Origin: an uncultured Lachnospiraceae bacterium
GTDB lineage: Bacteria > Bacillota > Clostridia > Lachnospirales > Lachnospiraceae
Assembly: GCA_947565425.1 (NCBI GenBank)
Contig: CANOFW010000019.1
Span: 1 to 58,394 of the forward strand
Length of the DNA stretch: 58,394 nucleotides
Reading direction: 5' to 3'
Below the pieces are notes generated by a model that worked only from the letters and a program-made list of their open reading frames with translations, was not told the DNA's origin and did no database searches. Below are positions 17,696-26,902 of the stretch, one piece after another. Each line of letters begins with the position of its first letter. Position 1 is the stretch's first letter. Made by a program: the position numbers and the translations under genes.

Positions 17696-20506
17696 ATGAG
17701 GAAGAAACATTTATTAAAAACAGGTATTTCGGTGTTGCTGGCATCAGCTATGATGATAACATCTGTGCCTGCAACGAGCTGGGCTGCTGAGGCAGACGCG
17801 CCGGTTATGGAGGCGGTGAAGACGGAAGCGGGAGTTACCGAGAGCCTGGAGCCGGGGTATTATCTGACCGTATATTCCAGGACAACATTTTCTTATGATA
17901 AGGCGAATACTGCGGAAGGAAGAGGAACAAATCTTGATCAGGAAGCGCAGAGCGTATATTTTGCTGTCAGCAAGGATGGAAAGCAATTTGATGTGCTTAA
18001 CAGCGGCGGCGGTGTTATCTTTTCTAAGAACCCTAAGGGTACATGGAAGATAACAAATCCCAAAGTATTCCAGGATGGAAACGGCAATTTCACGGTAGTG
18101 GCGCCGGACTCTAATGCCTCCAAAGGTATTCATGTATTTACTTCCAAGGATGGCGTTCATTATTATGATGATGAGATTGTACCTTCCACAGATTTGGAGG
18201 CAGAATCTTTGGACAAGACGAAGTTTACCCTGATGCTTCATGGAGAGAATCTTTTGGATAAGGACAACACAATTACATTGGGAAATGCACTTGCCCTGAC
18301 AGAAGAACAGTACACTTATATTGTAAATGAGTTAGGAACGGTAGTAAATACAGGATTGGAGTCTCTGAAAGATATGTCTGTTACGACGTCCAATACAGTG
18401 ACAGAAGCGACGTTGGCAGAGAAATACCCAAGTGTAAACGCTACATATAGCGATGGTTCTACACAGAAATTTAATATTGATTGGACAAATGCACTTAGCG
18501 GCATTGATTTGAAGAAAGCAGGTACTTATACCGTAAACGGTCAGGTTGTTCAGCCCAAGTACTTGAACAATTTAAAAGATCTGAATGGAAGTTCGCTTCC
18601 AGATGATGACCCAGACAGGGCGAATCCAAACTTCCCGGACAATTATGATCCGGCGACCGGTGAGGTATATTATGATGAGACCAAGTTCATTGAGGGAATG
18701 GCTGACCCGTTTATCTACTGGGATGAAGTAAGCGGATATTATTACATGACGTCTTCCTATTTCCCGGAAGAAGGCGATGCAATTGACGGCACCGATAAGA
18801 CGGAACAATATGACCGCGTGGTATTGAGACGCGGAAGGACTTTAGAAGAATTACAGACCAGGGCGAACCAGGTAACAATCTGGAAAGTCGGCAATCAGGG
18901 CTATGAGGACAACGGAGTGGATAAGCCGCGTGGATATCGTTATATCTGGGCGCCGGAGATTCACCGTGTGGGCAACTACTGGGTTGTTTATTTTACAGAG
19001 AGCCACTCTTCTAATGCATTTGATATTTATAGCCATGCGCTTGTGCTTGACGGGAACTTGGATCCGTATGAGACAGCATTGACATTTGGCAAGGAGGAGT
19101 CTCAGTGGGAGGACCATAAGATGTGCCTGGATGAGAGTGTAGATGCTGAAGTGGTAGATCCGTTTAGCTATGCATTTTGCCTGGATATGACTTATTTTGA
19201 GGATGCTGTTAGCGGCGTACCTTATGTAATCTGGGCTGGTAAGCCAACAGCATCTGTCGGCGGCAGCAGTACAGATTTGTTTATTGCAACGGTTAATACA
19301 GATGCTCCGTGGAAAATTACTTCTGGTGCAACACGTATTACCTGTTCCGATTATGGATGGGAGCGTATCGTTTATCATGTAAATGAGGGAGCGACCGTAT
19401 TACAGCATGATGGTAACATTTTCATGTGCTATTCTGCATCAGGAACAGGTTCGGAGTACTCTATCGGTATGTGTAATGCAAAAGCAGGAACAGATTTGCT
19501 GGATATTGCGAACTGGACGAAGAGTCCTTACCCATTGTTGACAGCACGTGATGTAAACGGTGAGGAGGGACCGGGACATAATTCCTTTACCGTAGATAAG
19601 GATGGAAATAACATTTTCGTATACCATGCAAGGCCGACTTCTCATAACTATCAGAAATGTGGCAAATATAATAGCTCGGCATTAAACGATCCCTGCCGTC
19701 ACGCACGTCTGAAACGTGTGCATTGGGCAGCAGACGGTGAGCCAATCCTTAAGATGACATATGATGATGAATTGAAAGAAGAGAATAAGACTGTTTCCGT
19801 TAAGATTACCGTTACAGATCCAAGCATTAAATTGAATAAATCAACGCTTGGCTTGGAAGTAGGCAAGAGCGCTACTTTGAGCGCGACAGTTATTCCGGCA
19901 AATACGAGCGTGAGCTGGGTGAGCAGCAACAGTAAAGTTGCAACCGTCAGCAATGGAAGGGTAACTGCGAAGAAGGCGGGAATCGCAACGATTACGGCTA
20001 CGGCAGCGAATGGCAAGAAAGCTACTTGTAAAGTTACCGTTGTCAGCCTGAGTAAGACGAAATATACTTTAGGCGTAAAAGAGAAGTATACGCTGAAGGT
20101 AAATGGAACCTCCAAAAAGGCAACCTGGAATACGAGCAACAGTAAAGTTGCGGCCGTTAGCGGCGGCAAAGTGACTGCAAAGAAGAGTGGTACTGCAACC
20201 ATTTCCGCTACCGTGGAGGGTGTGACCCTGAAATGTAAGGTTACAGTTAAGGCTGCTCCGAAGAAACTGACTTTAAAGAGCAAGAAGAAAGTAACAATTA
20301 AAAAGAATAAGACGACCAAGATTAAAGTAAGTCTGCCTAAGAATACTGCTGGTCAGATTAAATACAAGAGCAGCAGCAAGAAGATTGCTACGGTTGACGC
20401 AAATGGTAAGGTAAAAGGCAAGAAGAAAGGAACAGCGAAGATCACCGCTTATGCAGTCAATAATAGTAAGAAGGCAAAGGTAACGGTTACTGTAACTGTA
20501 AAATAA
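17696..20506 (+). CDS. Secreted GH43-family glycosidase with Big4 and three Big2-type Ig domains
   Basis: The start at ATG 17696, after AAAGGAGGAAGAGGAAGAGG, gives 936 residues and a clean signal peptide (cleavage near SWA|AE, residue 30); the ORF also has GTG 17669 and ATG 17672 upstream. Residues about 52-160 look like two propeller blades (VYFAVSKDGKQF, HVFTSKDGVHYY). About 215-290 is a Big4-like Ig domain (YSDGSTQKFNIDW). The GH43 propeller runs about 325-690, with GMADPFIYWDEVSGYYYM (candidate base Asp337) and a closing EGPGHNSFTVDKDGN. Three basic Ig-like repeats finish the protein (SSNSKVATVSNGRVTAKKAG and two relatives). Probable alpha-L-arabinofuranosidase or exo-acting arabinan enzyme, acting outside the cell and feeding the importer. 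It has its own promoter and terminator. Confidence 0.87.
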   Translation: MRKKHLLKTGISVLLASAMMITSVPATSWAAEADAPVMEAVKTEAGVTESLEPGYYLTVYSRTTFSYDKANTAEGRGTNLDQEAQSVYFAVSKDGKQFDVLNSGGGVIFSKNPKGTWKITNPKVFQDGNGNFTVVAPDSNASKGIHVFTSKDGVHYYDDEIVPSTDLEAESLDKTKFTLMLHGENLLDKDNTITLGNALALTEEQYTYIVNELGTVVNTGLESLKDMSVTTSNTVTEATLAEKYPSVNATYSDGSTQKFNIDWTNALSGIDLKKAGTYTVNGQVVQPKYLNNLKDLNGSSLPDDDPDRANPNFPDNYDPATGEVYYDETKFIEGMADPFIYWDEVSGYYYMTSSYFPEEGDAIDGTDKTEQYDRVVLRRGRTLEELQTRANQVTIWKVGNQGYEDNGVDKPRGYRYIWAPEIHRVGNYWVVYFTESHSSNAFDIYSHALVLDGNLDPYETALTFGKEESQWEDHKMCLDESVDAEVVDPFSYAFCLDMTYFEDAVSGVPYVIWAGKPTASVGGSSTDLFIATVNTDAPWKITSGATRITCSDYGWERIVYHVNEGATVLQHDGNIFMCYSASGTGSEYSIGMCNAKAGTDLLDIANWTKSPYPLLTARDVNGEEGPGHNSFTVDKDGNNIFVYHARPTSHNYQKCGKYNSSALNDPCRHARLKRVHWAADGEPILKMTYDDELKEENKTVSVKITVTDPSIKLNKSTLGLEVGKSATLSATVIPANTSVSWVSSNSKVATVSNGRVTAKKAGIATITATAANGKKATCKVTVVSLSKTKYTLGVKEKYTLKVNGTSKKATWNTSNSKVAAVSGGKVTAKKSGTATISATVEGVTLKCKVTVKAAPKKLTLKSKKKVTIKKNKTTKIKVSLPKNTAGQIKYKSSSKKIATVDANGKVKGKKKGTAKITAYAVNNSKKAKVTVTVTVK

Positions 20507-20549
20507 CGGCATAAGTCGGCAGTAACAATAAGGTTGGAGCAAAAATAAG

Positions 20550-20590
20550 AATCCCCCATCAGTCATGCGAAAACTGATGGGGGATTTGTA
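20550..20590. terminator. Bidirectional terminator between GH43 and CoA-transferase genes
   Basis: A perfect 14-bp stem (AATCCCCCATCAGT / ACTGATGGGGGATT) with a nine-base loop lies between two convergent genes. The plus strand has only ATTTG after it; the minus strand reads into TTCTTATTTTT, so it suits the CoA-transferase transcript best. Confidence 0.85.
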
Positions 20591-20641
20591 ACTATAGAAA
20601 ACAAAGCAAATATCTAAAAAATTAATTCTTTTCTTAATTAT

Positions 20642-21982
20642 TTAACGATTGCTTCTTCTCCATATATGCATTTTTTCAGCTTCTTTAATCAATTCATCGC
20701 GGAAATCAGGGTGTGCCACGGAGATGATGGCTTCGCATTTCTGCCAGGTGGACAATCCCTTGAGATTTACCTTGCCGTACTCTGTTACCAGATAGTGAAT
20801 GTTGGCACGCGTATCAGTAACGATGGAGCCGGGGTGTAGTGTTGGCAGAATTCTTGATTTCAATTCGCCGTCTTTCGTTTTGAAGGTGGAAGAGCAGCAA
20901 ATAAAACTCTTACCGCCATTGGAAAGATAGGCACCTAGTACAAAGTCTAATTGTCCGCCTGCGCCGCTAATGTGTTTAGTGCCGGAAGATTCGGAGCTTA
21001 CCTGTCCGAATAAGTCAATATCCACAGCATTATTAATGGACATAAAGTTATCTAAGGCAGAGATAGAGCGAATGTCATTCGTGTAGCTAACAGGAGCGCT
21101 TAAAAGTTCCGGGTTTTCGTCCAGATAATCGTACATTTTCTTAGTGCCTGCGCCAAATCCATAAGTCTGGCGGAAACGATCAATATTCTTTTTAGAACCA
21201 TTGATTTTGCCGGCTCTAGCAATGTCAACGAAAGCGTCTACATACATTTCTGTATGTACGCCCAGATCTTTTAAATCAGATTCTGCAATCAGGGAACCTA
21301 CGGCATTGGGCATTCCACCGATGCCGAGCTGTAAGCAGGCGCCGTTGGGGATTTCTTCCACAATCAATTTAGCTACTGCTTTGTCTACATCTGTAGCGGC
21401 TCCTCCACCGCCGAGCTCACCGATAGCAGGATTGTCGCCCTCTACAATATAATCTACCTGGGAAATGTGTATACCGTTTTCAAATCCGCCCAGGCAGCGA
21501 GGCATATTCTCATTTACTTCTACGATAATTTTAGCGGAAGTCTCACATACTGCGGTTAGATGGGACGCGTTGGGTCCAAAATTGAAAAAGCCATGCTTGT
21601 CCATGGGTGCAACTTGGAACATCGCTACATCATCCGGTGTTGAAGATTCGCGGTAGTAGCGTGGCAGCTCAGAATAACGGATAGGCGCATAGAACGCACA
21701 TCCGCGGTTAATGAGCTTGCGCTCAATCCCTGACATATGCCAGGAATTCCAGGTGAAATGCTCTCCAGCGTCTTCCCGCTCGAAGATTGCAAGCGGTTTC
21801 AAGAGAATTCCTCCGCGTAAATTCACGTCTGTCAGTTCATCCGTGCGTTTTGCCAAGGCTTTGTCAAGTGCATCCGGAGTGCCATTGCACCAGCCGTAAT
21901 CTACCCAGTCACCGGACTTGATGACTTGGACCGCTTCAGCGGCAGATACAAGTTTCTGCTGGTATTCTTGTGTGTAATCCAT
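20642..21982 (-). CDS. Acetyl-CoA hydrolase/transferase family CoA-transferase (butyryl- or 4-hydroxybutyrate-type)
   Basis: The start ATG at 21982 has GGGAGG nine bases upstream, giving 446 residues; the frame runs open farther into a repeated leader that is not protein-like. N-terminal half: [25 protein letters not shown]. The motif [11 protein letters not shown] holds the candidate catalytic glutamate (Glu245) that forms the CoA thioester, and [14 protein letters not shown] forms the C-terminal glycine loop. Lachnospiraceae use such enzymes to swap CoA between butyryl-CoA and acetate in the last step of butyrate formation, and close relatives act on 4-hydroxybutyrate or propionyl-CoA. The exact acyl partner cannot be read here. 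It is monocistronic by appearance. Confidence 0.9.
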   Translation of the reverse strand: MDYTQEYQQKLVSAAEAVQVIKSGDWVDYGWCNGTPDALDKALAKRTDELTDVNLRGGILLKPLAIFEREDAGEHFTWNSWHMSGIERKLINRGCAFYAPIRYSELPRYYRESSTPDDVAMFQVAPMDKHGFFNFGPNASHLTAVCETSAKIIVEVNENMPRCLGGFENGIHISQVDYIVEGDNPAIGELGGGGAATDVDKAVAKLIVEEIPNGACLQLGIGGMPNAVGSLIAESDLKDLGVHTEMYVDAFVDIARAGKINGSKKNIDRFRQTYGFGAGTKKMYDYLDENPELLSAPVSYTNDIRSISALDNFMSINNAVDIDLFGQVSSESSGTKHISGAGGQLDFVLGAYLSNGGKSFICCSSTFKTKDGELKSRILPTLHPGSIVTDTRANIHYLVTEYGKVNLKGLSTWQKCEAIISVAHPDFRDELIKEAEKMHIWRRSNR

Positions 21983-22442
21983 GTTAAAAACCTCCCTGAA
22001 ATTGAAATTAATATCGGCACGCGACGCTTTGCGTCCCCTGCCCATTGGAAATGTCATGCCCGGCTTAGTCGGACCTGAGCTGTCGGTCGACACATTATAT
22101 GTCGTGCTAAGCACGAGGCGTCTCCCTCTTGTTGGAAATGTCATGCCCGGCTTAGCCGGACCTGAGCTGTCAGTCGACACATTATATGTCGTGCTAAGCA
22201 CGAGGCGTCTCCCTCTCGTCGGAAGGCATTCCAGAAATGCTTCGCATTTGCCTTCCTCCTTTAAGATTGTTAAATCTGTAACATACACTCATCTTATCAT
22301 TTTTCTGAGAATGGGTCAATAAGCGCGGGATTGTAAATAATCATAAAAATATCCCTAAAAACCTTATTTTTTAGTGGAAGAATAAAGTAAGATGTACTAT
22401 AATAAAAACGAATTGGAATGAGAATCACGAAGGAGGAATATT
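21983..22442. other. Leader/intergenic region of the CoA-transferase, packed with hairpins
   Basis: No gene is credible here. On the minus strand this is the CoA-transferase leader. It has GACGC-TTT-GCGTC (22023-22035), an 87-base tandem duplication (22045-22218), and a compound hairpin at 22221-22256 with outer stem GGAAGGC/GCCTTCC and inner AAATGC-TTC-GCATTT. The last 120 bases, toward the chemoreceptor, are AT-rich and include TATAAT at about 22399. Confidence 0.7.
22045..22218 (-). repeat. 87-base tandem duplication in the CoA-transferase leader
   Basis: Two head-to-tail copies (22045-22131 and 22132-22218) differ at about three positions. Each contains a CGTGC-TAA-GCACG stem and a CCGGC-TTA-GCCGG stem (one copy has a T in place of C), with a palindromic ACATTATATGT between. 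Confidence 0.92.
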
Positions 22443-23936
22443 ATGGGTGCAGAGAATAAGTTCCGTTATAATGATAAATCCGAACGCTATCGTACAATGA
22501 ATAAGTTTTTGTATGTTGCTATTCTAGCGGCATGGGTGGGCTATCTGGCGTATCTCTGGATGAGATTTATGGCTGGGAAGATGGTAGTAGGCATGACGGT
22601 CATTAATACAGGAATAATTATTGCTTGTATCATCGTAAACACTGTTATTTTTTTCAAAGACCAGGCGACACCAAGGCTAAAATTTGCCATCAACATCGAA
22701 TATGGAGTCATGTTTTTGGTGTTGGCGTTACAGACAGACGCACAATTTATCAATATCCTGCTGTTAGGTGTCCTTGCGGCACAGATTCCTTATTATGACG
22801 CTAAGAACTACAGGATAACATTTTTCTCCTATTTGGCATTATATATCGTGGGCCTGATTGCACAAGGTGCTAAGCATATGCTTACGCTTGATGTAGATAC
22901 AGTTTGTACTGTTTATGTAATGCTTGGCGTGCTCTATGCCCTGGGGCGTGTCGGCGGCGTTACCAAGATGTTCAGCGACCATGCTTTGGGTACAGTGTTG
23001 GAGCAAAGTGAGAAACAAAAGCAAATGATAGAAGATATTGTTTCCATTTCGCAGACCGTTCAGGAGGAGTCGAATAAGAGTACAGAGATGGTGGATGGAT
23101 TGGTGGAATCTACCAAGATAGTGACCCAGAGTATGCAAGAAATTTCTTCGACGACAGGGGTGACGGCGGAGAATATTTCAGAGCAGAGCATTATGACACA
23201 GAATATTCAGGAATCAATAGATGAGACGCTTGGACGTTCCAGGAAAATGGTAGATATTGCAGAGGATTCCAATAAAAGTATTCAGGAAAATATGGAATTG
23301 ATGGAGGAATTGAAAAAGCAGTCGGCAAAAATTGCCTCTACGAATAAACAGGTGACGGATTCCATGGGCAAATTACAGGATAAGACAAAGGAAGTGGAAG
23401 AGATTGCAGATATGATTTTGGATATTTCCAGTCAGACAGACTTGCTTTCCTTGAACGCATCTATTGAGAGCGCCAGGGCGGGCGAAGCAGGGCGTGGGTT
23501 TGCCGTGGTTGCAGATCAGATCCGCCAGCTTGCGGAACAGACCAAGAATTCGACTGAGAGTATTACCCGAATTATTATGGAACTGAATGAGAATGCCAGC
23601 CAGGTTGTACAATCTATCGATACTTCTTTGGGGGCTACGGAGAGTCAGAATAAAATGATACATACGGCGGCTGATAGTTTTGGTAGGCTGGATCGGAATA
23701 TGGAAAATTTGATTGAAGACATTCAGGAGATTGATCAGAGAATTAATAACCTTGCCGACGCCAACAATCGGATTGTAGAAAATATATCGCATCTATCTGC
23801 CACTACAGAGGAGATTACTGCCAGCGCAGAGCAGGCCAGTGACCTTAGTGAGAAGAACCTGCAATTTGCAAGGCAGGCGAAAGAGGCAATTACATCTATA
23901 CAGGAAACGGCAGAGGGGATGAAGCAGTACTTGTAA
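22443..23936 (+). CDS. Methyl-accepting chemotaxis protein with polytopic membrane N-terminus
   Basis: 497 residues. Unlike the receptor at 7.3 kb, it has no extracellular sensor domain. The first 175 residues form about six hydrophobic helices (for example [18 protein letters not shown] and [18 protein letters not shown]), and no clear HAMP follows. The cytoplasmic signalling helix bundle has the tip [19 protein letters not shown] and a long methylation coiled coil. Such receptors are thought to sense membrane state, redox or a hydrophobic ligand through the helices. A GAAGGAGG ribosome site precedes the ATG. It is followed by a hairpin and a structured repeat region. Confidence 0.9.
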   Translation: MGAENKFRYNDKSERYRTMNKFLYVAILAAWVGYLAYLWMRFMAGKMVVGMTVINTGIIIACIIVNTVIFFKDQATPRLKFAINIEYGVMFLVLALQTDAQFINILLLGVLAAQIPYYDAKNYRITFFSYLALYIVGLIAQGAKHMLTLDVDTVCTVYVMLGVLYALGRVGGVTKMFSDHALGTVLEQSEKQKQMIEDIVSISQTVQEESNKSTEMVDGLVESTKIVTQSMQEISSTTGVTAENISEQSIMTQNIQESIDETLGRSRKMVDIAEDSNKSIQENMELMEELKKQSAKIASTNKQVTDSMGKLQDKTKEVEEIADMILDISSQTDLLSLNASIESARAGEAGRGFAVVADQIRQLAEQTKNSTESITRIIMELNENASQVVQSIDTSLGATESQNKMIHTAADSFGRLDRNMENLIEDIQEIDQRINNLADANNRIVENISHLSATTEEITASAEQASDLSEKNLQFARQAKEAITSIQETAEGMKQYL

Positions 23937-23938
23937 TT

Positions 23939-24231
23939 TTTTATCTTATAGAAAAGTCCTTGTCACGCTAAAACGTGAAAGTGTCTTCCTATAAGATAAA
24001 AATGATATGCGCACTCGCACAAGAGGAAACTATTGCTTCGCAATTGTGCTCGGCGCAGCAAAGCAGCCAAGGTCTACGCTTCGCTTCGGTCCGCGCTAAA
24101 CGGACATCCACTGGATGTCCAGCCAATCATGAATCAGTGGGTAGGGGAGCTGAAGTGGACTTGTCCGCTTTGTTCTAACAAAGGCTATTTTAGCAGTATC
24201 AAAATAAAGCAGCAAGAAAAGGAGAATAGAC
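23939..24231 (+). repeat. Compound hairpin element between chemoreceptor and AIM24 gene
   Basis: It opens with a 13-bp stem TTTTATCTTATAG / CTATAAGATAAAA (23939-24001) that may end the chemoreceptor transcript. Next come ATTGC-TTC-GCAAT (24032-24044), GGACATCC-ACT-GGATGTCC (24103-24121), and an outer pairing of AAACGGACATCCAC with GTGGACTTGTCCGCTTT. Two ORFs of 67 and 73 codons cross it, but they are made of hairpin sequence and have no protein-like features. Confidence 0.65.
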
Positions 24232-24912
24232 ATGAAATATCAAGTATTAGGTGACACAATGCCAGCAGTGGAAGTAGTTTTTGATAACGCGGGAGAGGGC
24301 ATGTATACGCAATCTGGCGGTATGGCATGGATGAGCGAGGGCATTGCTATGGACTCGAATATGAGAGGGGGTCTGGGGAAGAGCATAGGCAGAATGTTTT
24401 CCGGGGAATCATTGTTCATGGCTACTTATAAGGCGGAAAGGCCCGGTGCAATGATTGCATTTGCATCTACTGTAGCCGGAGAAATTCTTCCAGTCGATAT
24501 CGGAGCGTGCGGAGGGTTGATATGTCAGAAGGGTGCATTCTTGTGTGCACAGGAAAGCGTAAATCTGAGCATTACCTTTACGAAGAAATTATCTGCGGGA
24601 TTTTTTGGCGGTGAAGGTTTTATCTTGCAGGATATGTCTGGCACGGGTATGGTCTTTTTGGAAATTGATGGTAATAAGATTGAGAAGAATCTTGCTCCTG
24701 GCGAAGTAATTAAGGTTGATACAGGAAATGTGGTTGCTTTTGAGAGAAGCGTAAAATATGAAGTTGAGACTGTCAAGGGGCTCAAAAATATTTTCTTTGG
24801 CGGCGAGGGCTTATTCCTCACCAAGCTTACCGGACCGGGTAAAGTAGTTTTACAGACGCAGAACTTTAATGAATTTGCCGGAAGGATTGCACGAATGATT
24901 CCTAGCAAATAG
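24232..24912 (+). CDS. AIM24 / TIGR00266 family protein
   Basis: 226 residues, behind AAAGGAG. The pattern is a double-stranded beta-helix rich in glycine: QSGGMAWM near residue 27, two GGEGF/GGEGL turns (about residues 124 and 191), LAPGEVIKVDTGNVVAFE, and LTGPGKVVLQTQ near the end. This is the AIM24 family, widespread in bacteria and related to a yeast mitochondrial inner-membrane protein. The bacterial role is not established. No signal peptide is present, so it is cytoplasmic or peripheral. It stands alone, upstream of the metK leader. Confidence 0.87.
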   Translation: MKYQVLGDTMPAVEVVFDNAGEGMYTQSGGMAWMSEGIAMDSNMRGGLGKSIGRMFSGESLFMATYKAERPGAMIAFASTVAGEILPVDIGACGGLICQKGAFLCAQESVNLSITFTKKLSAGFFGGEGFILQDMSGTGMVFLEIDGNKIEKNLAPGEVIKVDTGNVVAFERSVKYEVETVKGLKNIFFGGEGLFLTKLTGPGKVVLQTQNFNEFAGRIARMIPSK

Positions 24913-24934
24913 GGAAAAAGCTTTCACAAAAGTG

Positions 24935-24963
24935 TTGACATAATCGGTAAAAGAGAGTATGCT
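24935..24963 (+). promoter_or_regulatory. Promoter of the metK leader
   Basis: TTGACA (24935-24940) and TATGCT (24958-24963) are separated by exactly 17 bases. Transcription would begin about 30 bases before the SAM-I aptamer. Confidence 0.85.
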
Positions 24964-25000
24964 GTGTACAAAGATTTGAAAATTCCATATTGTATTATTT

Positions 25001-25155
25001 TCTCTTATTCAGAGTGGTGGAGATACATAGGATCTGAGAAGCCACGGCAACCCCTTAAGGAAGGTGCTAACCTGAGCGAGTGATCGAACAATAAGAGGAT
25101 TTGATTATCTTTTAGACTATCAAGTTCGCTTATTATAAATAAGCGAACTTTTTTA
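25001..25155 (+). promoter_or_regulatory. SAM-I (S-box) riboswitch with intrinsic terminator
   Basis: The aptamer has P1 CTCTTATT (25002-25009) with AATAAGAG (25090-25097), the AGAGTGGTGGAGAT segment, the core GAAGCCACGGCAACC, and GGTGCTAACC before GAGCGAGTGATCGAACAATAAGAG. These are the S-box consensus elements in order. The expression platform is AAGTTCGCTTATT / AATAAGCGAACTT (25122-25150) plus T6. The P1 3' strand AATAAG can instead pair with CTTATT in the terminator's left arm, giving the antiterminator. SAM binding should therefore stop transcription before metK. Confidence 0.95.
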
Positions 25156-25174
25156 ATCAAAGGAGGAAATAGAA

Positions 25175-26362
25175 ATGGATAAAAGATTATTCACTTCAGA
25201 ATCAGTGACAGAAGGGCATCCCGATAAACTTTGCGATGCAGTGTCGGATGCGATTTTGGACGCTCTGATGGAACAGGACCCTATGAGCCGTGTTGCGTGT
25301 GAGACAGCGGCATGTACGGGATTTGTTTTGGTGACCGGCGAGATTACAACGAAAGCACAGATTGATATTCCCCAAATTGTCAGAGATACGGTAAATGAAA
25401 TTGGATATAACGATGCGGCAACCGGATTTGATGGAAATACATGCGCAGTTATGGTAGCCTTAGACCAGCAATCAGCCGATATTGCCATGGGTGTGGATAA
25501 AGCGCTTGAGGCAAAGGAAAATAAAATGTCTGAGGAAGAATTGCAGGCCATCGGAGCAGGAGATCAGGGAATGATGTTTGGCTATGCAAGCAATGAGACG
25601 CCAGAATTAATGCCCTATCCAATTTCCCTAGCACATAAGCTTGCCTTACAGCTTACAAAAGTGCGCAAAGATGGGACGTTAAAATATCTGCGGCCGGATG
25701 GAAAGACCCAGGTATCTGTGGAATATGATGAGAAGGGGAATCCAACAAGGCTGGAAGCTGTGGTATTGTCTACCCAGCATGATGCGGACGTGACACAGGA
25801 ACAGATACATACAGATATTAAAAAGTATGTATTTGACCCCATTCTTCCTGGAGAAATGATAGACGAAAATACGAAATTTTTCATCAATCCTACAGGGCGT
25901 TTTGTGATTGGAGGTCCCCACGGAGATGCAGGGCTTACTGGACGTAAAATTATCGTAGATACTTATGGCGGATATGCGCGTCATGGCGGTGGAGCATTTT
26001 CTGGAAAGGATTGTACAAAGGTAGACCGTTCTGCGGCTTATGCTGCTCGCTATGTGGCAAAGAATATTGTTGCAGCAGGGCTTGCCAACAAATGTGAGAT
26101 TCAGCTTTCTTATGCAATTGGTGTGGCACAGCCCACTTCTGTGATGGTGGACACGTTTGGCACGGGAAAGATTTCGGATGATAAGTTGGTGGATGTGATT
26201 CGTGAGAATTTTGATCTTCGCCCAGCGGGAATTATTAAGATGCTTGATTTACGCCGTCCAATTTACAAACAGACAGCCGCTTATGGTCATTTTGGGCGTA
26301 ATGATTTAGATTTGCCTTGGGAGGCAACAGATAAGACAGAAATTTTGAAAAAATATTTATAA
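25175..26362 (+). CDS. metK: S-adenosylmethionine synthetase
   Basis: 395 residues, full length. Signatures present: [18 protein letters not shown] at the N-terminus, the ATP-binding hexapeptide region [12 protein letters not shown], and the phosphate loop [20 protein letters not shown]. It makes SAM from methionine and ATP in the cytoplasm. Translation starts 20 bases after the riboswitch T-run behind AAAGGAGG, so the gene is under direct product feedback through the leader RNA. It is followed by its own terminator. Confidence 0.98.
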   Translation: MDKRLFTSESVTEGHPDKLCDAVSDAILDALMEQDPMSRVACETAACTGFVLVTGEITTKAQIDIPQIVRDTVNEIGYNDAATGFDGNTCAVMVALDQQSADIAMGVDKALEAKENKMSEEELQAIGAGDQGMMFGYASNETPELMPYPISLAHKLALQLTKVRKDGTLKYLRPDGKTQVSVEYDEKGNPTRLEAVVLSTQHDADVTQEQIHTDIKKYVFDPILPGEMIDENTKFFINPTGRFVIGGPHGDAGLTGRKIIVDTYGGYARHGGGAFSGKDCTKVDRSAAYAARYVAKNIVAAGLANKCEIQLSYAIGVAQPTSVMVDTFGTGKISDDKLVDVIRENFDLRPAGIIKMLDLRRPIYKQTAAYGHFGRNDLDLPWEATDKTEILKKYL

Positions 26363-26382
26363 GAATAGTTTTAACAGGGGAT

Positions 26383-26421
26383 AAATAGGAGGCGCTGTCA
26401 GTCAAACGGCGCCTCTTATTT
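26383..26421 (+). terminator. Terminator after metK
   Basis: AAATAGGAGGCGC pairs with GCGCCTCTTATTT (one mismatch-like G-T) over a 13-base loop. The T-run is carried in the right arm (CTTATTTAAA). Confidence 0.75.
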
Positions 26422-26446
26422 AAAAATAAATATTGAGGAGAAATGA

Positions 26447-26860
26447 ATGAAAGAAATAATTATGTTATTTCAGTTTGACGATAAAGGCAGGAAGAGTAAG
26501 CTCATGCGGGCCTTGCTTCCGCTGCGGATAAAAATCAAAGAGGTTCCCAATAAAGATTATGGGAAACCGATGGGCTATTTGGCAGGCGTGAAAGAATATG
26601 TTCAGGAGGATGAAAACGGTTCTTTGCAAGAAGTAGGAACGCACCAGGAAGAGATGGTGAACGAAGTGTATGCCAGGCTTTCGGGGGAAATGCTGGTGAT
26701 GGCAGGACTAACTGGCAACAGGGTAGACCAGGTGCTTGGGGCAATCCGTAAGGCGGGGCTTTCGATTCCCTATAAAGCGGTGCTTACCCCTTCAAACCAA
26801 GCCTGGGACGCATGGAAGTTATTTGCAGAAATTAAGGAAGAACACGAGACAATGGCTTAA
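26447..26860 (+). CDS. DUF3783 family protein
   Basis: 137 residues, no signal peptide or membrane helix. The N-terminal half reads like a small alpha/beta domain (IMLFQFDDKGRKSKLMRALL), and the C-terminal half ends with the conserved-looking PYKAVLTPSNQAWDAWKLFAEI. I associate this with DUF3783, a family restricted largely to Clostridia; the function is unknown. It lies 42 bases before the dGTPase start and on the same strand, so the two are probably co-transcribed. Confidence 0.65.
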   Translation: MKEIIMLFQFDDKGRKSKLMRALLPLRIKIKEVPNKDYGKPMGYLAGVKEYVQEDENGSLQEVGTHQEEMVNEVYARLSGEMLVMAGLTGNRVDQVLGAIRKAGLSIPYKAVLTPSNQAWDAWKLFAEIKEEHETMA

Positions 26861-26902
26861 TGCAAAGGGGCAGACCTTTTGCTGGCAGAGAGGTTACGAA
26901 AA

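Noticed and set aside
22045-22218. A CRISPR array
   Set aside because: Only two near-identical adjacent units without unique spacers; it is a plain tandem duplication.
21983-22288. Upstream extension of the CoA-transferase frame with a repeated [16 protein letters not shown] stretch
   Set aside because: It is the 87-base leader duplication in translation; the GGGAGG site and conserved family N-terminus place the start at 21982.
23975-24254. Two short plus-strand ORFs after the second chemoreceptor
   Set aside because: They consist of hairpin-element sequence, overlap each other, and the second runs into the AIM24 start in another frame.
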